Origin: Prorocentrum cordatum
Lineage: Eukaryota; Sar; Dinophyceae; Prorocentrales; Prorocentraceae
DNA: 64,000 nt
Assembly: GCA_963575745.1 (NCBI GenBank)
Contig: CAUYUJ010013814.1
Span: forward strand, 174,501-238,500
Direction of reading: 5' to 3'
Part shown: piece after piece, positions 43,497 through 53,639 of the stretch
Numbering within the stretch: position 1 is the stretch's first letter
Layout of the letters: every line of letters begins with the position of its first letter
Position numbers and translations under genes: made by a program
The notes under the pieces: model-generated
The model's input: only the letters and a program-made list of their open reading frames with translations
The model's database searches: none
Told to the model about the DNA's origin: nothing

Positions 43497-45233
43497 TCAT
43501 TGTTGGCAGGTGCTCCCAGTGGTCGGGTTGTTTGGAACGATATCAACTCGCGTGTTTCTGGGTTGCGGTGTCGATTTGACCGGGAAAACGCATATTCCCT
43601 GTGGGATCATGGCGTTCCTGACACGATGTACACGGCAATGTTCTGCGTCGGGATGCTTGGCGCATGTGGCCGCGTCGATAGCGAAGTAGTCATCAGACCG
43701 ACGCCCGCCAAAGTGAAGGTGGCATCCCATGAACAATCCCTCTCGCGTGGTCCAATCGAACTTCGCCGCGGACTTGCTGGTGTCCGGATTCAAGCATTTC
43801 CAGAAGATTCGAATACCAAAAGGAACAAGGTGCCCTTTGAAGGGTTCTCCGAAGTGGATTTCATGTGATGTGTAGTCCGCGCATGCTTCGTGTGAGGCAG
43901 CAACGCCATGACATGGTCGAGTAGTAAAGTTGCGGCCGCGGCGCCATGCCTGCACGGCTTCTTTCCACCATTCGTGACCCAAGCCAGATTCTCGGGGTTT
44001 TTTCGGGTGTCTTGGGATTCTTTGTGGGGGTCTGGGAGCCTCTTGGGGCCGTCGGGGCTCCCATTTGTTCCAACAGAGGGGTGTCCCCAATGCAGGTCCT
44101 CTCCCTCGTAGGCCTAAAAAGAGGCGTCTTGGGACCCTCTTTGGCCGCCCTTGGAGGAGGAGGAGGAGGAGGAGGAGGAGGAGGAGGAGGAGGAGGAGGA
44201 GGAGGAGGAGGAGGAGGGAGTTGTGGAGCACCGCGCGGGTGCCCTGTATAACTGACTCAACTGCACGCTCGGCCGCTCCCAGTTTTGTGGCCGACGTGGC
44301 GCGCCGGCAGCGCGCCGCCAACCCAGAAGCAAGGGCTCCCAACTTCGCGCTTCGCGCTGCGCGAAGTGCGAAGTGCGAATAACTTCGCGCTCTCGCGCCG
44401 CCTCCCAGGAGAAGAGAGGAGGATGAGGGGGAATCGGAGCCGAACCGCGAAGCGCGAAGCGCGAATAACTTCGCGCCCTCGAGGGCGCCCTTGCAGAAGG
44501 CGGCATGCTTTCTGTAGCTCGCCCGAATTGCCAGTGCAAATGCGTTTCGCTTCGTCGCTCGTGGCAAGAAACTCGAGAAAGGATACCTCGGTAGTTAGTT
44601 TCGGCGTCCTTAAGCAGGGAGTGCCACGATGGCGCCCGCAAACGTATCCAGCACCACCAAGGCACACTTGTCGCCATATTTGTCGGCGGCGTCGCCTGCT
44701 GCAGAGACGATGTGGTCGGCGGTCAGTGCCTCGCCGAATCGCTTGGGTACTAACTTTTCATGCTGAATGTCATCCGTGGTGGGATTATGCAGTGGGTTGG
44801 GTCGGTGCTGGCGTCGGCATGGCGTGTTGTGTACAAGGATGCGTGCACCAATATCACAGTCGGGGTGCTTGCGACTGTGGGTGATGTAATGTGATGGGTC
44901 GAGGGGTGGACGTGGTCTGCCAGGTTGCGTACTGTCACGAGTCGGCGGCAACGCGGATGCGGGTGTGCCCACCAGCGCAAATGCGCCAGACGTCGCATCG
45001 ATCGGATGCGGCGCAGACGCAGGCGCGTCCACCGGCGCCGAAGCACAATGCGCGGACGCAGGTGTGCACGCGGGCGCAATGGCATCATCCACGCAACACT
45101 TACACGTGAAGGGAGACGAAACGTTAATGTCATTCTGTCGTGCATCTCGCGAACGTCGTGATATAGGTACTGTGGCACACAAGTGAGGCGGCGAAAACCG
45201 TTGAAGATAGCGAAAAAAAAAACATCCCGGCAA
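43497..45233 (-). pseudogene. Ty1/copia integrase, interrupted by an insertion
   Basis: The zinc-binding pre-integrase motif reads HYITHSRKHPDCDIG...TPC (near 44.88 kb). The core domain follows (EALTADHIVSAAGDAADKYG, CALVVLDTFAGAIVALPA; 44.75-44.62 kb) and EVSFLEFLATSDEAKRICTG (44.6-44.5 kb). The chain resumes after an insert at 44.07-43.5 kb (ADYTSHEIHFGEPFKGHLVP, WTTREGLFMGCHLHFGGRRS). The insert (about 44.07-44.49 kb) carries (GGA)n and CGCGAAGCGCGAA repeats. Confidence 0.78.
44065..44495. repeat. Insertion in integrase with (GGA)n and CGAAGCGC repeats
   Basis: A 65-bp (GGA)n tract at 44153-44217, and between 44335 and 44480 inverted stretches of CTTCGCGC/GCGCGAAG and GCGAATAACTTCGCGC. 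Integrase coding is seen on both sides but not inside. Exact edges not resolved. Confidence 0.6.
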
Positions 45234-45359
45234 AGCAACCTAACAGCGATGTGTATAAGCATATCTGGAAGCACTCCCCTTAAGATTCAGGTGAGAATCC
45301 AGTTGTAGAATTCTGCTGTTCTCGCAGTCGCAGTCGCATTCGCAATGACAGTCGCAGTG

Positions 45360-46260
45360 GCAACGGCCTTAGGATCCAATGGAATCCTAAGGATTCCTAG
45401 GGATTCCTAAGGCATCCTTAGGCATCCTTAGGAATCCATAGGAATCTTTAGGAGACCTTAGGAATCCTGGAGGAATCCTAAGGATACCTAAGGATTCCTG
45501 AGGATGCTTAACTATGCCTACGGATTCCTAAGGATGCCTACGGATTCCTGAGGATTCCTAGGGATTCCTACGGATTCCTATGGATTCCTACGGATGCCTC
45601 AGCCTGCCTCAGTTTCAGCCTCAGCCTCAGCCTACCTCGGCTTGCCTCAGCCTCAGCCTCAGCCTGCCTCGGCCTCAGCCTCAGCCTGCTTCAGCCTCAG
45701 CCTCAGCCGGCCTCGGCCTCAGCCTGCGTCAGCCTCAGCCTCAGCCTGCCTTAGCCTCAGCCTGCCTCGGCCTCAGCCACAGCCTCAGCCTCAGCCTGCC
45801 TCGGCTTGCCTCAGCCTCAGCCTCAGCCTCAGCCTCGGCCTCAGCCTCAGCCTCAGCCTCCCTCCTCCCCCCCCTCCCCCTTCCCCCCCCCCCATTCAGC
45901 GCCTCACCTTGTCTCAGTTTCGGCCTGCCTCGGCCTCATCCTCAGCCTGCATCAGCCTCAGCCTCAGCCTGCCTCAGCCGCAGCTTGCCTCAGCCTCAGC
46001 CACAGCCTCAGCCTGCCTCAGCTTCAGCCTCAGCCTCAGCCTGCCTCGGCTTGCCTCAGCCTCAGCCTCAGCCTGCCTCAGCCTCAGCCTCAGCCTCAGC
46101 CTGCCTCGGCCTCAGCCTGCGTCAGCCTCAGACTCAGCCTGCCTCAGCCTCAGCCTGCATCAGCCTGAGCCTACCTCGGCGTGCCTCAGCCTCAGCCTCA
46201 GCCTGCCTCGGCTTCAGCCTGCCTCGGCCTCAGCCTGCCTCAGCTCGGGCATTCAAGATA
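45360..46260. repeat. GGATTCCTAA repeats followed by (CAGCCT)n hexanucleotide
   Basis: 45360-45600 is built from about 10-bp GGATTCCTAA/GGCATCCTTA units; 45600-46255 is CCTCAGCCTCAG/CCTGCCTCGG. The block separates the protease and integrase of the copia element and must be a later expansion or insertion. Confidence 0.95.
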
Positions 46261-46261
46261 T

Positions 46262-46560
46262 GGCACAGGACTTGTGTTCTGGGAACACGAAGATCACGAA
46301 ATGGCCCACAGCTGGCTCCTGGCAATCAAAATATTGTACAGGAGTGATGTTTTGGGAACACGAAGAACACGAAGTGGCCTACAGTTGCCTCCCGGCGTTC
46401 AAAATGTGGCCTGGGAATTGTGTTTTGGGAACACGAAGAACACGAAGTGGCCTACAGTTGGCTCCGGGCATTCAAAATGTGGCCTGGGAGTGGTGTTCTG
46501 TTGGCTCCGGGCAGTCAAAATGTGGCTCCTGGCATTCAAAATTGGGAGTCCCCGGATTCC
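46262..46560. repeat. 73-bp tandem repeat, about four copies
   Basis: The anchor GGGAACACGAAG recurs at about 46281, 46354 and 46427; each unit also has CTCCGGGCATTCAAAATGTG. Continues the repeat block between copia protease and integrase. 46561-46860 shows nothing else. Confidence 0.88.
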
Positions 46561-46862
46561 CGCGGCACTCCCCGGATTCCCGTGGCACCCGTCCGGCATC
46601 TGCCCAGACCCTCTCTGGGGAGTCATGATGCTCTCTTTTGATACCATTAGAAACCTATCAGTTTTTGCTGTTAGGTAATGGTCTGGGGTGCAGTTATTGA
46701 CGTTGACCCTGCACCATTGACCACGAGGGTCCTGCAGTAAGTAACCAAGGCGTGGATCCCAGATCTGCCTGAAGCCGTCCTCCTGTACCAGTTGCCCTAC
46801 AGATAGGACCGATGGGAAATCGTCCAGCGCGAGTGCCGAACTGGATAGTCCAATGTGGGGTT

Positions 46863-47320
46863 ACTTGAGGTGGGTGTGCTCGTTGACGATCCTGTCGCCG
46901 TTGGCCGTTTCGAGTTTTTGTCCTCGCCCTTGGTGCGCGTCAGTAGCTTCGCGCGGTTGGAGGTCAGCCTTGTCTTGGATGTGATAGGCGGAGCCGCTAT
47001 CCAAGATCCATGACCGCGACAGTGCTGCTGTGGACCGCGTCGTCGTCATAGACTCAAGCGCTGGCGTTGCCACCGACGCAGTGTTGCGAGTCGGCGGCGG
47101 GTCATGCGCCGTGGGAAGCCTGGTAGCCCGCATGATTTCAGCATGCAACCGTTCAGCTTCGGTCTGGCAGTCACGAACCGCTTGCGCGCTATCTTCCAGC
47201 CACCAGTCGGGCAACGTGTCAGGTACATGTACATCTTCGCCTTGATTGACCAAAGGCTCACTGTACCTGTACCGTTCGCGGTAAACCGAATAGGTTGCGA
47301 TGTGCACGTTGTCGTCATCT
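46863..47320 (-). pseudogene. Ty1/copia protease segment
   Basis: The minus-strand frame contains SWILDSGSAYHIQDKADL and KLETANGDRIVNEHTH. DSG is the active-site triplet of the copia aspartic protease, and the downstream ...ANG pattern fits the family. The preceding part (HAEIMRATRLPTAHDPPPTR) is a linker. Confidence 0.72.
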
Positions 47321-47360
47321 CAAAACGGAGTTGCCGTGATAGCTGCTCGGACAGAAGATA

Positions 47361-49792
47361 TTAGCCGCTCGCGGGCCACGCATGCCTGGTCACGTCGTCT
47401 ATTGCAACGCGTCGCCGCTGGAGAGCGGTTGCGATCGCGGGTGGATGGAATTGGCCGGGGCCGCGAGATGCGGATCGGCTTCCGTTTCTGTCGCTCCTTG
47501 TGGGGCAGCGTCCGCGATCACGGTCGCGGATGGAGTTCCGCGATGAAGATCTGGAGCGCTGCGGGGATCGGAAAGACCATCCGACCCCCCGGACCGCGCG
47601 AATCGGGCCGCCCCCCGCGCCCAGGAGATGGCGCGCCTCGGCGTGACCCGCGCGCGCCCCCCAGACTTCGGGCGCCCTGCCGCCCCATGTAGGGGGGGGA
47701 TCTGCGGCCCCCCGCACGTCGTGGGGATGGCGTCCTGCGGCGGCTGTCTTGACTGAGTGTCCGACTGGGGCTCCTCTCAAGAGTCTTCGCGCCAGGGTCA
47801 ACGCTCGCAAATCGGCGGCTGTTTTCCATGCTTGCGGCGTAGCTTCGGGTCTACATGGAAGCTGCATTTGGCAATGCGTGGGCACTTGCAGCGATCTCGT
47901 CGCGGACAGGAGCCGCGTTTCGCGCAGGCAAAGCAGGAGTTCTGTTTGACCTTGTCTTTCGGCGGAGGCCCGGAGGCTCGGCCGGTGGAAGGTCGCCATT
48001 CGCGGGCGTCTCTGCCAGGGGCAGAAGGTCGCCGAGGAGGTCGCTATGGAGCGGCTGCTAGAGCCTGCGCGCGGCATCTTGCACCGTTCTCCGTTCTTGC
48101 AACGTCCAGACTTGAACGCCGCGCAGATGACAACATCATGTCGTGCCGATTCGATATTGAGGTTGTGCTGGTTGCGTTCGAGTCGGTGCAATTCAAAGTC
48201 GGCTGGGGCGAATTCTCGAAGCCACTCGCATGTGCGATTGGGGTCGTCGCGTTTCCTCTTGTAGTAATCGTGCATGTCCTGATTCGTCCACTGATGTCTG
48301 CGCATCTGCGCTCGGAGCAATGACTCGAGTATTTTCGTGTCGGGTGGTTCGTGGCATTCCAAAAGTAGATCGTCCCAGTCCACGATGAACCGTTGCGAGT
48401 CGTCGTCCCGCATGCGAACAAATTGTAGACGTTCGAAGTCATGCATCGCGTCGTCGACCTCGGTGACTTTGTAGGATTGTAGTATCCAGTATACATGTGT
48501 CTACCCTTCAACATGCGGCCGGCTGTGTGTTCCTGAGCTACGAGGTCCTGGATGCAGTGCCCGAGCTCAGCATTGAAGACTGCCGTGAGTCCAGCAGCAA
48601 GTTTGCAATCGGTGCTTTCGAAGTCGCCGCTGTCGTGGAAAGTAATGGCCGGTTGTTCTGCAACGTAAAGAAGTGCGCAAGTCTTGGCAGGTCGCCCAGA
48701 GGCGCTGCCAAGGTTGTCCCGAACGATATGTTGCCACTCTTGTAACTGAGGAATGCGCGGCAGTTGTGGAGTACGTACTGTATGTGATTATTTGATGGGC
48801 TACTTCGAGAAAAGTGCGACAGTGTCTGCGATGGAACTGGTTGAATTGGCGATGGTGCACGCGCGGAAAAAGTGTGGCGCGTCTGAATGGAAGCCGCTGC
48901 CGAGGCGGCGTCCGGCGGCGTGCGCCGCGCGCGCCCAGCGCGGATGTCTCCATCGGCACGAGTTGGGACATGGCCGGCACGAGGTTCAGGAGGCGGGGTC
49001 GGATGTTGGACCTGGGCGTCGCTCGCGCGGGCCGTCAGGGTAGCTTCGGTGGTTGTGATGTCGGTCTGCGTCTTCTGAACGCTCTGCTGTGTGCCACGTA
49101 TCTCAGCGTTTGTGTTGTGGGTTCGCTGGGAGTGCCAGCCCAGTCGATGCTCTAAATCCTGGATTCGTCGGCTGTGCGCGCCTCGCTCGTGTTCCAAAAG
49201 GGTTGAGTGTATCCTCGACCCGTGCCTTGTCAGCGTCTCTGTCTTGGGAGATCTGGGTGAGTCGTTGTTGCGCGTGGCCCGCGGCCGCCCATGCCTCGGC
49301 CAGTCGGGCGTCGAGGGGGGCGGAATTGCAAACCGAAGTCGGCGCGCCCAGCCGCGCAGTCTGGGCCCGCACAACATGCAACTCAGTCAGCGCAACCCCT
49401 ATTTCAGGTAGCTGTTGCTCGACCGTGGAGACTCGGTTCACAGGGGATGGGGCGCGTGCCTCGGAAGCGTCAAGGCGCTGAGCGATGGCCGTCTCAGCGC
49501 TGCGCAGCTTGCCGCGCAACTCAGACGTGGGCGTGGTATTTGGGGAGAGCAGGTTGGCATTGGCAACCTCAATCTGGGCGCGGAGCGCATTGAGTTCCTC
49601 GCGGAGCTGTTGGTCCGCAGGTCCGTTTACCTCCATCGCTGGAACCTGCCGCACTGCCGGGAGCTCAGCGCGCAGTGTCCTGACGGCGGCAGTGCCCGCG
49701 CCCCTGACGGTCGCGAATTGCGCCTCCACTCGAAGGAGGTAGTCGTGAAACGTCCGAAGTGTAATGGAGTCGGAACCTTGGTGTGACTCCAC
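47361..49792 (-). pseudogene. Ty1/copia gag-like region
   Basis: The N-terminal frame 49792-49103 is helical coiled-coil-like (LREELNALRAQIEVANANLL, LRSAETAIAQRLDASEARAP). The middle (49.0-48.55 kb) is frame-broken. The frame 48446-47361 holds the capsid-like part (QRFIVDWDDLLLECHEPPDT, QMRRHQWTNQDMHDYYKRKR, TCEWLREFAPADFELHRLER) and a CCCH-type finger CAAFKSGRCKNGERCKM. It would package element RNA. Several frameshifts. Confidence 0.7.
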
Positions 49793-50713
49793 TCGGTCGA
49801 CTTGATGCTGGACCTGGGCGAGGATGGATCAAACTTCAGCGATCCGAGCGTCGACCAAGGCAAGGGCGCGGTGTAGCTCCTGCTTTGGCGTTGCTGTCTG
49901 CGCGGCAAGACCCGACAACTGCCCACTCGTGCAGGTTTCAACCTGGTCTCGAAACTCGGCCGCGCCGCTGGCGGAGGGCGACGCGCGCGGTGCAACATCG
50001 CGTCGCGGGGAACTCGGCCGCGAGCGCCTCTGAGAGGGGCTGCGGCTATTGTCCCTGCACGGGATTGAATTTGAACCCTCTCTGGGGTCCTTCGCTGGGA
50101 TGTCCGCCCCGCGCGATCCTCAATGACGCGCGCGCGTTCAAATGCAGAAGCGTCAGGGGGGGCGGTGCCTTAACCCAGCGGCGGGGGCGCGCGAAAGCGT
50201 TGTCTGGAGACGTTTCTCTGGCGCCGCCGCTGCGGGTGCGTCCACCGGCGCAACGTGCATGATCGAAGGTAGGAGAAGAAGATGGAGGCGAGGCGAATCC
50301 AGCGGCGACTCCGAAGCCAACTGCTCGTGTTTCCACCGGCGCATGGGAACAATGAAAGGCGGCGCCGGGAAATGTTCCATCGGACGCATCAGGCGCCGGA
50401 GCTTGAAGTGAGGTCCCAGGCGTGCGAGTGGGGGCGCGCGCGAGCGGCGGCGGCGGCGGCGAGTCAGGAAAAAGTTCGCCAACGGCAGCCGCAAACGACT
50501 CCGAACTGCCTTCGCCTGAAAAGGGGGGAGAAAGGTATCACGGATTCTCTCGCCCTCTCCGTGGTGTCGCTGCGCCCGCGCTCGGTCGAAGAATCGGCAC
50601 GCATAGAGGCGCTGGCGCTGCCTCCCGAAGGGTGCAGGACCATGCGACGGAGTCAACGACGAAGCTTAGCGCGGCGACGAAGAGCGTAAAGTATTCGGCT
50701 GCTAACCGGTGTA

Positions 50714-50898
50714 TGTAGGTTAACGACCAAAAAATGGAACCTACACAATATCCCGTAGGTAGAGCTAAGAGAAGGAAGAGGGCAGCTAGTAATTTTCCAG
50801 GGCGCTGCGAGGAAGGCAGCGCGGTATGTTATACCAATACTTAAGCCGATACGCCAGCGGTATGTAATGATATAGTGACGATATCAGCGGACTGTGCA
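50714..50898 (-). repeat. LTR-like end (putative 5' LTR of giant copia element)
   Basis: Direct-orientation partner of 25504-25657. On the minus strand it begins TGCACAGTCCGCTG and ends in ...ACCTACA, with a 25-bp tandem expansion around CAGCGG that the left copy lacks. It lies just upstream of the gag region. A Lys/Arg-rich frame (50.66-50.15 kb) containing two copies of the dispersed motif separates it from gag. Confidence 0.55.
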
Positions 50899-51511
50899 CA
50901 AAATTGGAGACCTCTTGAGGGTCCGAGATCGGGCCTTAGAGGCCTAGGACGGCAACAGGCGTGCGCCCCAGTGCTCTCCTGACGCCTGAACCTGTGGAGC
51001 AGGGCGACGAGGGCCCCCCCAAAGGCCCACAAAATGGAGAGCGAGGGAAGGGCACTCCAAACCTCACAGTAGGGGAGGGGGCGGATCAAAACAGTGTTTG
51101 ACAGCGCGTCTGGGACCCCCTCTCAAGAGCGGTGCAACAACGGGTGCACTATCGAGACCCCCGAACAATCTTGTTTGACAAGGCCCGTTGGACTCCCTAC
51201 AGAAGTAGACCCCTCCCCCATTATTATAAAATCTGGAATGCCCTTTCCTCCTTTGCTATCGCCCCCCCCAGCGTTGCAGCGTTGCCCCAGAGTGCATCAT
51301 ATCTTCCGAAATCTGCGGAGGGCGCGGGCGCCCGATCCACGAGTCCAGGACTTGAAGAGGGGCCAACACGTCGCCCTTTGCGGGTGGGTGGTCGGGCCGA
51401 TGGACGCCGCGCCGCGCACGGACAACTCCGCGCATCACCGAGCCGATCGACACCGAGGGCGGCTCCTTTTTCGTATTCACGGCTAGCTGCTAGTCTACAA
51501 CGGCCCTGCAC
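50899..51511. other. No recognisable feature
   Basis: Right end of EF1-gamma intron 2, between the LTR-like repeat and exon 2. Overlapping frames without motifs. Confidence 0.6.
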
Positions 51512-51664
51512 CTCCAGCTCGTGGGTGCAGAACTCGATCCAGGAATCGATCATGCCGCCCTCCAGGAGGTTCTGGCCGTAGAGCGCCACTTGCCGGTTGA
51601 TGCGGGAGATGTAGCGCGCGATGGCCGCGCTGGAGAAGATGCAACCCTGGGGCGTCTCGAGCAC
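51512..51664 (-). CDS. EEF1G: Elongation factor 1-gamma, exon 2 (GST-N domain)
   Basis: Exactly 51 codons, phase 0 to phase 0: VLETPQGCIFSSAAIARYIS, RINRQVALYGQNLLEGGMID and SWIEFCTHELE. This is the end of the thioredoxin-like GST-N domain (VLETP.G.IF.S.AIARY) and the linker into GST-C (I..WI.F...E.E) of eEF1B-gamma. The acceptor is GGCTAAG|GTGCTC and the donor GCTGGAG|GTGCAG. It joins in frame to exon 1 (KIP|VLETP) and to exon 3 (HELE|VPLC) some 34 kb away. Confidence 0.92.
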
Positions 51665-51769
51665 CTTAGCCGCAAATCCCCCCGCGCGCGCCTTGACAGA
51701 AAGGAGGGGGGCAGGAGGACAAGAAGGACGGAGGGAAAGGGACGGGGAGAGGGAGGGACGCATGGAGAG

Positions 51770-51862
51770 AGGAGGAGGAGGAGGAGGAGGAGGAAGAGGA
51801 GGAGGTGGAGGAAGAGGAGGAGGAGGGGGAGGAGGAGGAAGACGAGGACGAGGAGGAGGATC
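51770..51862. repeat. (GGA)n microsatellite beside exon 2
   Basis: GGAGGAGGA/GAAGAGGAGG tract; on the sense strand it is a (CTC)n tract about 105 nt upstream of the exon 2 acceptor. 51863-52120 shows nothing further. Confidence 0.93.
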
Positions 51863-52124
51863 TTGCAATAAACCTTCCTTCCAAGTTCTCTCTTTGTAGG
51901 TCCCTCGAAGAATGTATGATTCTTGCTATAATTGGCCCACAAAACGCAGTTCCTGGGACTTCAACGCCGTGGATTAACATGATTGTTGCGCCCTGACAGC
52001 CCCGAATCCGCGCCAGAACAACATCTCTGGGACCCCATCACGAATCAACGTGACTGCTGCGTCCTGGCATTCCCAGAGCATGCCGGAACGTGATTCTTAG
52101 GATTTCGGCCATACGAATCCTTCA

Positions 52125-52505
52125 CACGGCGCTGAGATGAGAGCCACATTTTCAAAAGCACCCGCTGCCCGTCCTTGAAGCAGTTGTGAATAGCACGAAT
52201 GCACGCGGCGCAAAGGCGATAGCCAGATGTCGAAAACGGCCCGCCCTCCGTCCGTGAACTTGCGAATGTGCGCGGCTCTTAAGCGAGAGCCGCATCTTGA
52301 AGAATACCCGCCCTCCATTCACGAAGCTGCTGCGAAACTAATGCGCGTGGAGCCCAAACGAAAAACACTTTCTGAAGACCGCCCGCCCTCCATCCGCGCA
52401 GCTGTTGCGAACTGTTCAGACGAAAATGCGCGGAACTGAAGCGAGGACCACCTTCTGAAGACCACCCGCCCTCCATCCATGAAGCTGCTGCAAATTTCAA
52501 GCTTC
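52125..52505. repeat. 65-85-bp tandem repeat, about five copies
   Basis: The anchor CCCGCCCTCCATCC(G/A)(C/T)GAAGCTG recurs near 52165 (diverged), 52240, 52305, 52381 and 52466, with CTTCTGAAGACC between. Confidence 0.85.
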
Positions 52506-52639
52506 ACGACCAGAAGTGGCGACGATGTCTTGGGCGAAACGCCCGGCCCGACCTACCGACACGTCCGAGGGTGCGACACGGAGGAACTAGTTATAAAGAG
52601 AAGGGATGGAGGAAGAGGAGAAGGAGGACCAGCAGCAGT

Positions 52640-52980
52640 AGAGCCACCGCCTCTTCCTCCTCCTCCTCCTCCTCCTCCTCTTTCTCCTCCTCCTCCTCCT
52701 CCTCCTCCTCCTCCTCCTCCTCCTCCTCTCTCCATGCCTCCCTCCCTCTCTCCGTCCCTTTCCCTTCCACCGCCTCTTTCTCTTCATCCTCCTCCTCCTC
52801 CTCCTCCTCCCTCTCCTCCTCCTCCCTCTCCTCTCCATGTCTCCCTCCCTCTTCCTCCTCCTTTTCATCCTTACTTCTCCTCCCTGCCTCCCTCCCTCCC
52901 TGCCTCCCTCATTTCCTCCCTCCCCCCTTCATTCCCTCCCTCCCTCCCTCCCCTCCCTCCCTCCCTTTTGCGCCGCCTCC
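52640..52980. repeat. (CTC)n / CCTCCCT low-complexity tract
   Basis: CTCCTC triplets (52650-52730) passing to CCTCCCTCCCT pentamers. Ser/Pro-rich frames across it are artefacts. Confidence 0.95.
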
Positions 52981-53639
52981 GCGCCCCCAGTGATCGAGAC
53001 CGAAGAGGGCGGGGAAAAAAGAGGTTAGCTGGGGGCCGTTGTGGCGACCACCCCCCGCCATTCCGCCGCCGAAGTCTTGAGGGGCCAAAGAGGTGAGATT
53101 CGGTGGCCCTTTGGCCACGGGAGCTTGCCCCATGCCAGCAACCTCCTCTGGGCCCTGAGAACCTTGTTGACACAAGGCTCCAAGCGGCGTCTGGGGGTGA
53201 TCGAGCAAAAAGTTCCGCACCTCTTGCAAACAAAAAAACGACCCCCGTCCCTGACGTGAGGGAACAGGCCACACGGAACCATGGGCCTTGCCAGGTCCCG
53301 TGCAAACCTTCAGGGCAAGGAGACTCGGAGCTAATTGACCACAAGCACTGCTGCCAAGGGGGTCCTTGAACGTCCTGGCGCAAGCGACGCGCTGCCATCT
53401 GGAGCCGTTCTACAGCACTTGGTGGAGGACCCCATGTTTCAGAGTGCGAGGGATACGGGCTCTGGCGGCCCTCGCGGGGTCGCCAAGGACCTCCTTGGAT
53501 CCTGGCCACAACTCGAGCATCTTACACATATTCTTGGACACGTCGAACCATCTGTCATATTCGAAGAAAACCAACCTCGGCATTCTGGGCCTCAGGGCGC
53601 ACCAGGGCCCCGCGCTTCGCATACTCACCCGCCAGATCG

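Larger units (their letters stand above)
25504..50898 (-). mobile_element. Putative giant Ty1/copia element with extra 3' coding region
   Basis: Bounded by two similar LTR-like copies in direct orientation. Minus-strand order: gag (49.8-47.4 kb), protease (47.05-46.86 kb), integrase (45.2-43.5 kb), RT (43.3-41.25 kb), RNase H (41.2-40.5 kb), then about 9 kb of further minus-strand coding fragments (40.3-37.2 and 31.5-26.2 kb) interrupted by TIR element B. A roughly 20-nt motif of consensus GCGCCGGYGGAAACRCCYGC recurs about 12 times between 28.7 and 50.3 kb, always in this orientation, which argues that the extra coding region and the pol genes share an origin. Many frameshifts; inactive. The outer limits are an inference. 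Confidence 0.5.
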
